The notes beneath the pieces are model-generated. The model saw only the letters and a list, made by a program, of their open reading frames with translations. It ran no database searches and was not told where the DNA came from. The position numbers and the translations under genes were made by a program. Shown here one piece after another: positions 1 to 5,926 of a DNA stretch of 8,335 nucleotides. Source of the stretch: RGIG3528 sp045640725 (GTDB lineage: Bacteria; Bacillota; Clostridia; Lachnospirales; Lachnospiraceae). How positions within the stretch are numbered: the stretch's first letter is position 1; the number at the start of each line of letters is the position of its first letter. Location of the stretch: the NCBI GenBank assembly GCA_045640725.1, contig JAZUFN010000215.1, forward strand, positions 1 to 8,335, given 5' to 3'.

Positions 1-143
1 GTGCCGTAGAAATCACGAATTACCAGGAAGCCAAGGTTTTTGCTGACTTTACGGATGTTCTCATACCATCCCACAAGAGTAACAGTCTCGCCTACATGCT
101 GAAGGCGAAGTTCATTACAATTATGTGTTCTTGATTGTGTCAT
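1..143 (-). CDS. aspS: Aspartyl-tRNA synthetase, N-terminal fragment (gene continues past the left edge)
   Basis: Class II aminoacyl-tRNA synthetase that charges tRNA(Asp) with aspartate in the cytoplasm. Only 47 complete codons plus two bases are in the window. They read as the start of the N-terminal OB-fold anticodon-binding domain: an SRTHNCNELR block (residues 4-13), then VGETVTLVGW (17-26), then an IRDFYG block (42-47). The order RTHxCxELR, VGxxVxLxGW, xxRDxxG is characteristic of bacterial AspRS. The ATG at 143 is supported by an upstream AAGG about 8 nt away and by alignment of RTHxC a few residues from the N-terminus, as usual in the family. The stretch between the tryptophan and IRD (YENIRKVSKNLGFLV) lacks the common RRDxGG signature, so this may be a divergent or second AspRS type. 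The catalytic core is outside the window, so discrimination of tRNA(Asp) from tRNA(Asn) cannot be judged. Assignment is by family recognition only. Confidence 0.82.
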   Translation of the reverse strand, partial: MTQSRTHNCNELRLQHVGETVTLVGWYENIRKVSKNLGFLVIRDFYG

Positions 144-159
144 TGTAATTACCTTACTT

Positions 160-221
160 TCTTAAAAATTAAAAGGGATTTGGTCCCTAAACCTAACTAA
201 AGATTTTACCCCAAATCCCTT
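160..221 (-). terminator. Terminator-like hairpin between pepF and aspS (pepF terminator or aspS leader attenuator)
   Basis: A perfect 11-bp inverted repeat: CCAAATCCCTT at 211-221 and AAGGGATTTGG at 173-183, with a 27-nt loop. On the minus strand the stem is followed by TTTTAATTTTT, the layout of an intrinsic terminator; on the plus strand no T-run follows. It lies about 38 nt after the pepF stop, which suits a pepF terminator, but it also ends only 29 nt before the aspS start codon. The long loop is atypical for a simple terminator and leaves space for alternative folding. Confidence 0.6.
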
Positions 222-230
222 AAAAAATCA

Positions 231-259
231 ATTATATATTATGGACAAGCCTTATGAAA
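231..259 (-). promoter_or_regulatory. Possible aspS promoter upstream of the hairpin
   Basis: On the minus strand a consensus -10 hexamer TATAAT occupies 236 down to 231. At 17-bp spacing the -35 position (259-254) reads TTTCAT, a poor match to TTGACA. Predicted transcription would begin near 224, just before the hairpin at 221-173, giving a leader of about 80 nt. Only the -10 element is convincing. AT-rich intergenic DNA produces such hexamers by chance, so confidence is low. Confidence 0.3.
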
Positions 260-2071
260 TCAACCCAGCTCGTCGGTAAGTCTGATAATCTCATCTATGT
301 AGCTGCCAATAGTCTCTACTGTATGAAGAAGAGCTGCATCTGTGGAAATATCCACTCCTGCCTTACGGGCAAATTCCATAGGTGTAAGTGTTGATCCTGC
401 CTTCAAAGCTTCTTTCCAGTCTGCTACAGCGGGAGCGCCTTCACGCTCTATACGAGCGCATGCCTCTGTAGCTATAGTAAGTCCGGCTGAATAGGTATAT
501 GAGTACAGTCCCATATAATAGTGAGGCTGTCTCATCCAGGTAAGCTCTGCACCATCACAAATATCTACTGCATCACCCCAGAATTTCTCCAGTACTCCTC
601 TCTTTAAGCCATTCAAAGTCTCTGCAGTAACAGTACCACCCTGATCTACGATTTTGTATACCTCTCTCTGGTAAGCAGCTTCCAGAAGATGTGTAACGAA
701 ATTGTGATAATAGGTATTGCTTACCATATTGGCCAAAACAAAACGCTTAAATCTCTTATCATCGCTGGTCTTTAAAAGATGATGTACCATAAGCAGCTCA
801 TTCATGGTAGATGGGCTCTCTACAAAGTAAGTGGATACATTTGTGTCAAAAATGGACTGAGCATTATTGCAGGCTCTGAAATGACCGGCATGTCCCAGCT
901 CATGAGCCATGGTAAATACATCAGACATTCTCTGATTGAAAGAAAGCAGAATGTAAGAATTGCCTGCTCCGTAAGGACTACTGCAATATCCGCCTGTGCA
1001 CTTGCCCTGATTGTTGGCATAATCAAACCAACGATTATCAAAAGCCTCTTCTACCATAGCCACATATTCAGGTCCCAGTATGGAAAGGCCCTCCATACAG
1101 TACTTTTTAGCCTCTGCCATGGAAACCGCAGGCGCATAATCAGGATCAACTGTCAGCTTAAGATCTGAGAACTTCATTTCCGGCAGCTTATGAATGCGCT
1201 GTAAAAGCTTTGCGTATTTTCTCATATGAGGTGCCAGCTTCTCAGTGATAATGTCGATCTGTCTGTCATACATCTCTCTGGTAACCTTCTGATCATAAAG
1301 AAGGTAATCAAATACTGACTCATAGCCCCTAAGGGTAGCCATGGTCTTTTCTGTAGTAACACAGTGGTTATAAGCTTCAGCTGTTACATTTTCATACTGA
1401 CGAAGCTTCTTGGAAAATGCTTCAAAGGCAGCACGACGAACAGCTGTATTTTTCTCATATTCATAATTATCTTCAAAAAGAGAATAGCCTAAAGGATACT
1501 TTTTACCGTCAGCTTCAAAATCATCAAATTTCATGTCAGCAAGCTTAGCTGTATTGTATACAGAATAGCCTCCGCGAAGAGTATTGGAAAGAGCAGCCAA
1601 AGCCTTCTCTGTCTCAGGAGACAGCATATACTTTTTATCTCTGATAATATCCTCAAGATATCCCTTGTTGGCACTGGTACTCGCAGAAGCCTCAGCTAAA
1701 ATCTTTTCATCGCAAAGTGTAATCTCTGACTTAATGAAAGAAAGCTCCGCAATCATGGATATAATTTCATACTCTACTCTGCCCAGTCTCTCCTGAAGAG
1801 AACCCGTATTATGATCGACATCTGCAGAAAGAGATACATATGTGCCTACAAGCCCCTCTTTTTTCAGAAATTCACGGTAAAGATCAAGGCAATCATTTAC
1901 AGCCTTGGCATTGTCCAGCTTTCCCTTATAATTTTTTACCAGGTCGGAAGCAATAGTTTTCATAGCCTCCAAGTCTTTGTACATATCCTCTTCTGTTTTG
2001 TACAAAAGTGTCAGGTCCCAGGTCTCCTCTACAGGCACCTCAGATCTCATTGCAAGTTTTTCTTCTGCCAT
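260..2071 (-). CDS. pepF: Oligoendopeptidase F, M3B family zinc metallopeptidase
   Basis: Cytoplasmic zinc endopeptidase that cuts short oligopeptides; no signal peptide is visible. The 603-aa length matches the usual size of about 600. The M3 zinc motif HELGH is at residues 390-394, where the two His bind zinc and Glu391 is the catalytic base. The third ligand is most likely Glu418 in FVESPSTMNE, 24 residues further on as expected for M3. A conserved QPHYYMGLYSYTYSAG block (515-530) carries the His and Tyr residues that M3 enzymes use for substrate and transition-state binding. The N-terminal EVPVEETWDLTLLY is the typical PepF opening. The ATG at 2071 is chosen because AAAGGAG lies 7 nt upstream; Met8 is a possible but weaker start. 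The gene is flanked on both sides by terminator-like hairpins and is probably expressed alone. I see no promoter in the 26 nt between the preceding hairpin and the start. Exact peptide preference is not readable from sequence. Confidence 0.95.
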   Translation of the reverse strand: MAEEKLAMRSEVPVEETWDLTLLYKTEEDMYKDLEAMKTIASDLVKNYKGKLDNAKAVNDCLDLYREFLKKEGLVGTYVSLSADVDHNTGSLQERLGRVEYEIISMIAELSFIKSEITLCDEKILAEASASTSANKGYLEDIIRDKKYMLSPETEKALAALSNTLRGGYSVYNTAKLADMKFDDFEADGKKYPLGYSLFEDNYEYEKNTAVRRAAFEAFSKKLRQYENVTAEAYNHCVTTEKTMATLRGYESVFDYLLYDQKVTREMYDRQIDIITEKLAPHMRKYAKLLQRIHKLPEMKFSDLKLTVDPDYAPAVSMAEAKKYCMEGLSILGPEYVAMVEEAFDNRWFDYANNQGKCTGGYCSSPYGAGNSYILLSFNQRMSDVFTMAHELGHAGHFRACNNAQSIFDTNVSTYFVESPSTMNELLMVHHLLKTSDDKRFKRFVLANMVSNTYYHNFVTHLLEAAYQREVYKIVDQGGTVTAETLNGLKRGVLEKFWGDAVDICDGAELTWMRQPHYYMGLYSYTYSAGLTIATEACARIEREGAPAVADWKEALKAGSTLTPMEFARKAGVDISTDAALLHTVETIGSYIDEIIRLTDELG

Positions 2072-2093
2072 AATTTAACTCCTTTATAATTAT

Positions 2094-2127
2094 TAAAAGG
2101 GCCCGAGGAATCTCTTCCTCGAGCCCC
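2094..2127 (-). terminator. Intrinsic terminator after the SPFH gene, just upstream of pepF
   Basis: On the minus strand a 13-bp stem with a GAGA (GNRA-type) tetraloop spans 2127-2098 and is followed by TTTTAATAATT. One internal pair and the outermost pair are G-U on the minus strand and become C-A mismatches on the plus strand, so the RNA structure fits minus-strand transcription best. It lies 36 nt after the SPFH stop codon and ends only 26 nt before the pepF ATG. Confidence 0.85.
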
Positions 2128-2162
2128 ATAATTTTTGTCCTACATATTGGATTGATATAATA

Positions 2163-3476
2163 TTAGCCTACAATGTCGTTGTTGTCGAATGGATCACCGC
2201 ATTCAGGACAGAACTTAGGAGGGTTAGCACCCTTTTCAGGCTCCCAACCACACTTATCGCATTTCCACTGAACTGCTGCTGCAGGCTTCTTAGCGCCGCA
2301 TTCTGTACAGAATTTGCCCTTATTTACTGTACCGCAAGTACACTTCCAACCCTCGCTGGCAGGCTTTCTGGCACCACACTCAGGGCAGAAATTGCCACTA
2401 ACCACAGTACCGCAAGCACACTTCCAGGTATCTGCTGCAGCTGTTGCCTGAGGCGCTGCAGCCTGCTGCTGAGCTCCCATAGCGAAAAGATTTGCTGCAT
2501 TCATGCCGCCCATCTGGCCGGCCATACCCATGCCCATAAAGCCTGTCATGGCACCTGCCTCATTGGAAGCAGCCTTGTTCATAGCAGAAACCTGACCACT
2601 TACCAGGTGAGCTGCTGCACGGCTTGGATCCATAAGAGTAGCATCCTGCTGAAGGGTCTTGATTCTCTCTGCATCCTCGTCTGTAGGTCTGATGGAAGAA
2701 ATACCAAAAGCAACTACTTCGATACCACGAAGGTCTCTCCACTTGCTGGAAAGTACTTCATTCAGCTCATCAGCAATCTCCATGGTGTGTGCTGCAAATG
2801 CAGTATAACGAACACCTGCTTCAGAGAATTTGCCAAGTGCAGGCTGAAGACCGGTAAGAAGCTCAGTCTTCATCTGACTCTCGAGATTGCTTCTCATATA
2901 ATCACCGGATACATTGCCGGCTACATTTGTATAGAAAAGAATAGGATTGGTAATCTTAAAGCTATACTCACCGTTACATCTGATATCGATATCCATATCG
3001 ATTCTGGCATTGGTATCTACCAAATGAATCGGAATAGGGGATACTGTTCCATACTTATTACCGGGTAATTCCTTTGTATTGATGTAGTATACTCTCTGAT
3101 CCTTTGGTGTCTCTCCACCGAAGGTGAAACGCTTACCTATAGTAGCGAAAACACCCTTAATATTGGCTCCGTTAAGACCTGCCATAATAGTAGGCTCAGT
3201 AGAAGCATCATATGTAAATTCACCGGGAACGTCACAATACTCCACTACCTTACCCTGCTCAACGATAAGCATAGCCTGTCCGTCTGCTACAGAAATAACA
3301 GAACCTGTAGAAATAACATTATCTGATCCCTTTGTATTGCTGGAACGACCTGAAGTCTTTTTGATACCCTTAGTCATAAGAGTATTCTGATCCAGTGCCT
3401 CGCAGTAAAAGTACTCTTTCCACTGATCGCCCAGTGCAGAGCCTACTGCACCGCCAAGTGCTTTAATAAGTCCCAT
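2163..3476 (-). CDS. SPFH-domain protein with three C-terminal zinc ribbons (YdjI-like)
   Basis: 437-aa protein resembling the family often labelled 'virion core protein/SPFH domain', which includes Bacillus subtilis YdjI, a membrane-associated partner of PspA. Layout: a short glycine-rich, amphipathic N-terminus followed by DQWKEYFYCEALD (residues 17-29), typical of these proteins; an SPFH-like region about 50-265; a linker rich in Ala, Gly and Met about 303-349; then three zinc-ribbon modules. The cysteine sets are C353/C355/C364/C367, C379/C381/C390/C393 and C406/C409/C423/C426. Modules 1 and 2 have CxC...CxxC spacing, module 3 CxxC...CxxC. There is no transmembrane segment or signal peptide, so any membrane association would be peripheral. 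The start at 3476 has AGGAG 7 nt upstream. A likely role in membrane-surface scaffolding or envelope stress is inferred from the family only. No pspA-like gene is adjacent in this window. Confidence 0.85.
   Translation of the reverse strand: MGLIKALGGAVGSALGDQWKEYFYCEALDQNTLMTKGIKKTSGRSSNTKGSDNVISTGSVISVADGQAMLIVEQGKVVEYCDVPGEFTYDASTEPTIMAGLNGANIKGVFATIGKRFTFGGETPKDQRVYYINTKELPGNKYGTVSPIPIHLVDTNARIDMDIDIRCNGEYSFKITNPILFYTNVAGNVSGDYMRSNLESQMKTELLTGLQPALGKFSEAGVRYTAFAAHTMEIADELNEVLSSKWRDLRGIEVVAFGISSIRPTDEDAERIKTLQQDATLMDPSRAAAHLVSGQVSAMNKAASNEAGAMTGFMGMGMAGQMGGMNAANLFAMGAQQQAAAPQATAAADTWKCACGTVVSGNFCPECGARKPASEGWKCTCGTVNKGKFCTECGAKKPAAAVQWKCDKCGWEPEKGANPPKFCPECGDPFDNNDIVG
2193..2426 (-). other. 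Triplicated zinc-ribbon coding segment of the SPFH protein
   Basis: Three successive modules are encoded at about 2426-2361, 2348-2283 and 2267-2193. Modules 1 and 2 are close copies: each starts W-K-C-x-C-G-T-V, has a conserved F-C-x-E-C-G-A, and ends K-P. This suggests duplication within the gene. Module 3 is longer between its cysteine pairs (13 residues against 8) and keeps the FCPECG ending. All twelve cysteines are present, so all three could bind zinc. Confidence 0.8.
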
Positions 3477-3523
3477 AGTATATCTCCTCTCGATAATTGT
3501 ATTTTTTCATAACCGATATTCCA

Positions 3524-3552
3524 ATTATAAAGTATTTATAAAAAAAATGGAA
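3524..3552 (-). promoter_or_regulatory. Possible promoter of the SPFH gene
   Basis: The minus strand has a consensus -10 TATAAT at 3529-3524. The -35 position at 17-bp spacing (3552-3547) reads TTCCAT, which is weak, and the spacer is T/A-rich. Predicted start would be near 3517, giving a leader of about 40 nt to the ATG at 3476. A promoter is needed here, because a strong terminator (3586-3621) separates this gene from the MATE gene upstream. Confidence 0.4.
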
Positions 3553-3585
3553 TACACATTTTAGCAAGTTTTATAAATAAATCAT

Positions 3586-3621
3586 AAAAAAAAGTGCGAA
3601 ATAAGCTGATTTATTTCGCAC
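3586..3621 (-). terminator. Strong intrinsic terminator of the MATE gene
   Basis: A perfect 11-bp stem: on the minus strand GTGCGAAATAA, a 6-nt loop ATCAGC, then TTATTTCGCAC, followed immediately by eight T (3593-3586). It starts 8 nt after the MATE stop codon. There is no comparable T-run on the plus strand, so it works for minus-strand transcripts. Confidence 0.92.
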
Positions 3622-3629
3622 ATATTATT

Positions 3630-5027
3630 TCACTTTTCATTTACCACATTGTTCATCCAAACACCACTTCTAAGGATAAATGAACCCACAATAATTTTAA
3701 TCAAATCACACATGCCCACTATAAAATAGATCAGCACAATATTCATGCCTGTGAACTTGGTGAGTAAAAATCCTACCGGTACCGCCACCACCCAAAGAAA
3801 TACCGAATCAAATAAGAAGGTAACAAAAGTCTTTCCTCCGGATCTGATGGTGAAATAAGTAGCATGAAGTATACCTGCAATGGGCATAAGTACCGCTGCT
3901 ACCTGCATTATACTGGTAGCCAGACTGCGCGCTTCATCACTAACCTCATAAAACTGCGGGAATAAAGGTGCCGTGAAAAACTGCAGGATCCCTATCACAG
4001 TGGCTACTTCTGCTGAAAAACAAATAATACGATAGGCCGTATCCTTGGCTTCACTCATCTTCCCCACTCCCAAAAGCTGGCCTACTATGATACCCACTGA
4101 ATTACCCAAAGCCATAAAAGCTATATTAAATACATTGTATATGGCTGAATTAATAGAAAAGGCAGTAACCACATCCAAGCCTCTCCAGGAATATATCTGA
4201 TTTTGAGCAGCTATACCCATGGACCAAAGAGTCTCATTGATAATAAGCGGAGTAGCCATAATCATAATTTTCTTCATGAGGCTGGCTGGAACATGAAGAC
4301 TTTTCCATACTCCGGCCATATATGGTGCTTTTTTTATGTTTAAATGGGTCCACGCCACTACCAAAACAGCCTGCACATATCTGGAAACATTGGTAGCAAT
4401 GGCCGCACCTACTATGCCCAGGGCCGGAGCACCAAATTTACCGTAAATCAAAATATAATTCAGAATCAGATTTAAAAATACGGCAAAAAAGCTGGCTACC
4501 ATAGGCACCACTGTCTGTCCGCATTCACGAAGAGTGGATGAATAACAATTCTCAACAGCACAAGGCACCAGTCCGATAAGAATTACACTAAGATAAATCT
4601 TGCCATAATTAAGGGTGGCTACAGGATCTCCTTTTTCCTGATCGTGGAGATAAAGTGAAATCAAAGAATCCTGAAAAATCCACATCACCGCTATAGCTAT
4701 CGTCACAATAACAACAGCCATTATAATCTTGAATCTGAAAGTATTTCTCACTCCCTCATAATTTCTTTGACCATAAAACTGAGCGCCAAAAATGCCTGCT
4801 CCGCCTACGGCTCCAAACATACAGAGGAAAAATATGAAAACGAACTGATTGACAATAGTAACACCGTTTACCTGTGACTGGCCCAATCGCCCTACCATGA
4901 CATTATCAAGAAGTGATACCACATTGTTAATGCCGTTCTGTACCATCATAGGAATGGCTACTGCCAGCACTCTTCTGTAAAATGCTCCATCACCCTTAAG
5001 ATATTTTGCTCCTGCCTTTATGACCAT
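3630..5027 (-). CDS. MATE-family efflux transporter
   Basis: Integral membrane exporter of the multidrug and toxic compound extrusion family, usually driven by a Na+ or H+ gradient. The 465-aa product has about twelve hydrophobic segments, near residues 16-40, 53-78, 99-119, 141-160, 170-195, 199-226, 253-272, 286-310, 329-351, 368-393, 401-423 and 428-452. The first half has the MATE-typical LLDNVMVGRLGQ (39-50). In the second half NETLWSMG (264-271) and ALGNSVGIIVGQLLG (306-320) match the repeated-half pattern. I chose the ATG at 5027 rather than the in-frame ATG at 5048: AAGGAG lies 5 nt upstream of 5027, whereas 5048 has only a T-tract and no ribosome binding site. It stands between two terminators and is probably a single-gene unit. 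The substrate cannot be read from sequence, and the position after the trp operon does not by itself imply tryptophan-related export. Confidence 0.93.
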   Translation of the reverse strand: MVIKAGAKYLKGDGAFYRRVLAVAIPMMVQNGINNVVSLLDNVMVGRLGQSQVNGVTIVNQFVFIFFLCMFGAVGGAGIFGAQFYGQRNYEGVRNTFRFKIIMAVVIVTIAIAVMWIFQDSLISLYLHDQEKGDPVATLNYGKIYLSVILIGLVPCAVENCYSSTLRECGQTVVPMVASFFAVFLNLILNYILIYGKFGAPALGIVGAAIATNVSRYVQAVLVVAWTHLNIKKAPYMAGVWKSLHVPASLMKKIMIMATPLIINETLWSMGIAAQNQIYSWRGLDVVTAFSINSAIYNVFNIAFMALGNSVGIIVGQLLGVGKMSEAKDTAYRIICFSAEVATVIGILQFFTAPLFPQFYEVSDEARSLATSIMQVAAVLMPIAGILHATYFTIRSGGKTFVTFLFDSVFLWVVAVPVGFLLTKFTGMNIVLIYFIVGMCDLIKIIVGSFILRSGVWMNNVVNEK

Positions 5028-5030
5028 TTT

Positions 5031-5038
5031 ATCTCCTT
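5031..5038 (-). promoter_or_regulatory. Ribosome binding site that fixes the MATE start
   Basis: AAGGAGAT on the minus strand, with its AAGGAG core at 5038-5033, sits 5 nt before the ATG at 5027. It lies inside the longer reading frame that begins at 5048, so a start at 5048 would place the Shine-Dalgarno sequence within the coding region. Confidence 0.8.
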
Positions 5039-5079
5039 GATATCTCATATCATTCGTAAAAAAAAAAAATCATTAATGA
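5039..5079 (-). promoter_or_regulatory. MATE leader with two dyads and a 12-nt homopolymer
   Basis: The short space between the trp terminator and the MATE ribosome binding site holds a 10-bp palindrome TCATTAATGA (5070-5079), a run of twelve A on the plus strand (5058-5069) and a small inverted repeat GATAT-CTC-ATATC (5039-5051). No good -35/-10 pair is recognisable. The dyads could be regulator sites, as is common for MATE genes controlled by a local regulator, but no regulator gene is next to it here. Confidence 0.25.
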
Positions 5080-5111
5080 AAAAACCTTAGCATGCTTTAC
5101 GCATGCTAAGG
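5079..5111 (-). terminator. Intrinsic terminator of the trp operon
   Basis: A perfect 11-bp stem: CCTTAGCATGC on the minus strand, a 5-nt loop GTAAA, then GCATGCTAAGG, followed by TTTTTT (5084-5079). It begins 41 nt after the trpA stop codon. The plus strand has no T-run after the stem, so it ends transcripts coming from trpA and separates the operon from the MATE gene. Confidence 0.93.
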
Positions 5112-5152
5112 CATTATAGCAGAAGTCACTAATAATAACAAGTATCAGAAAA

Positions 5153-5926
5153 TCAGCTGATAGCAGCCTTCATTTCCTTGACAAAGCCTGCAACTTCATC
5201 TATACAATTTTCTCCCAAAGAGCCCACTTTTTTAACGATGGCTGAGCCTACTATAACGCCATCGGAAACTTTTGCCATGTTGGCTGCCTGTTCAGGGCCG
5301 GAAATACCGAAGCCTATAGCACAGGGGATAGAAGGATTGGCTTCTTTAACCAGCTCTACCATTTTACCCACATCGGTAGTAATATTACTTCTCATACCGG
5401 TAACTCCAAGAGAAGATACACAGTAAACAAAGCCTTCTGCCTCTTTAGCTATTTTAGCAATCCTATCCTCAGAGGTAGGTGCGATAAGGCTTATAAAATC
5501 CAGGCCATTGGACCTGCAGGCAGGGGCAAATTCTTCCTTTTCCTCGAAAGGAACATCAGGAAGAATTATGCCGTTCATCCCCACCTCGGAAGCCTTTTTA
5601 CAGAAACGGCTAATGCCGTAGGAGTAAACAACATTTGCATAGGTCATAAAGACCAGAGGTACTTGAACTTCAGTACGAAGCTCTTTTACCATATCGAAAA
5701 TCTTATCTGTGGTAACTCCGGTAGACAGGGCTCTTATATTAGCTCCCTGAATCACCGGCCCCTCAGCAGTCGGATCGGAAAAAGGAATGCCCAGCTCTAT
5801 AAGGTCTGCTCCGGCTTTTTCCATGGCCTTAACCAATTTTTTGGTAGTCTCCAGGTCAGGATCTCCGCAGGTAACAAAAGGGATAAAGGCTTTTTTGTTT
5901 TCAAAGGCCTGACTTATCTTACTCAT
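5153..5926 (-). CDS. trpA: Tryptophan synthase alpha subunit
   Basis: TIM-barrel subunit that splits indole-3-glycerol phosphate into indole and glyceraldehyde 3-phosphate and passes indole to TrpB. The 257-aa product has the opening AFIPFVTCGDPD (13-24), the catalytic Glu44 in IELGIPFSDP (equivalent to E. coli Glu49), loop 6 SSLGVTGMRSN (171-181), and phosphate-binding GFGIS (205-209) and GVIVGSAIVK (223-232). At the second catalytic position (E. coli Asp60) it has Glu55, in the segment TAEGPVIQ. I take the ATG at 5926, not the longer in-frame one at 5998. AGGGGAGG lies 6 nt upstream of 5926 and the protein then begins MSKISQAF as in the family; the extra 24 residues would lie inside trpB. 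It overlaps the end of trpB by 8 nt, which suggests translational coupling of the two subunits. It is the last gene before the operon terminator. Confidence 0.97.
   Translation of the reverse strand: MSKISQAFENKKAFIPFVTCGDPDLETTKKLVKAMEKAGADLIELGIPFSDPTAEGPVIQGANIRALSTGVTTDKIFDMVKELRTEVQVPLVFMTYANVVYSYGISRFCKKASEVGMNGIILPDVPFEEKEEFAPACRSNGLDFISLIAPTSEDRIAKIAKEAEGFVYCVSSLGVTGMRSNITTDVGKMVELVKEANPSIPCAIGFGISGPEQAANMAKVSDGVIVGSAIVKKVGSLGENCIDEVAGFVKEMKAAIS

Noticed and set aside
144..259. T-box riboswitch upstream of aspS
   Set aside because: The gap is only 116 nt and holds no T-box consensus or stem I-like structure.
779..1168. Plus-strand open frame of 129 codons within pepF
   Set aside because: It lies wholly inside a well-supported gene on the other strand, has no recognisable domain and no suitable ribosome binding site; it is a shadow of pepF.
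2607..3068. Plus-strand open frame of 153 codons opposite the SPFH gene
   Set aside because: The SPFH frame has family motifs over the same bases. The plus-strand product is cysteine-rich without pattern and matches nothing I know.
3477..3629. A small gene in the AT-rich gap between the MATE and SPFH genes
   Set aside because: The gap is accounted for by the MATE terminator, a possible promoter and the SPFH ribosome binding site, and I see no open frame with a ribosome binding site.
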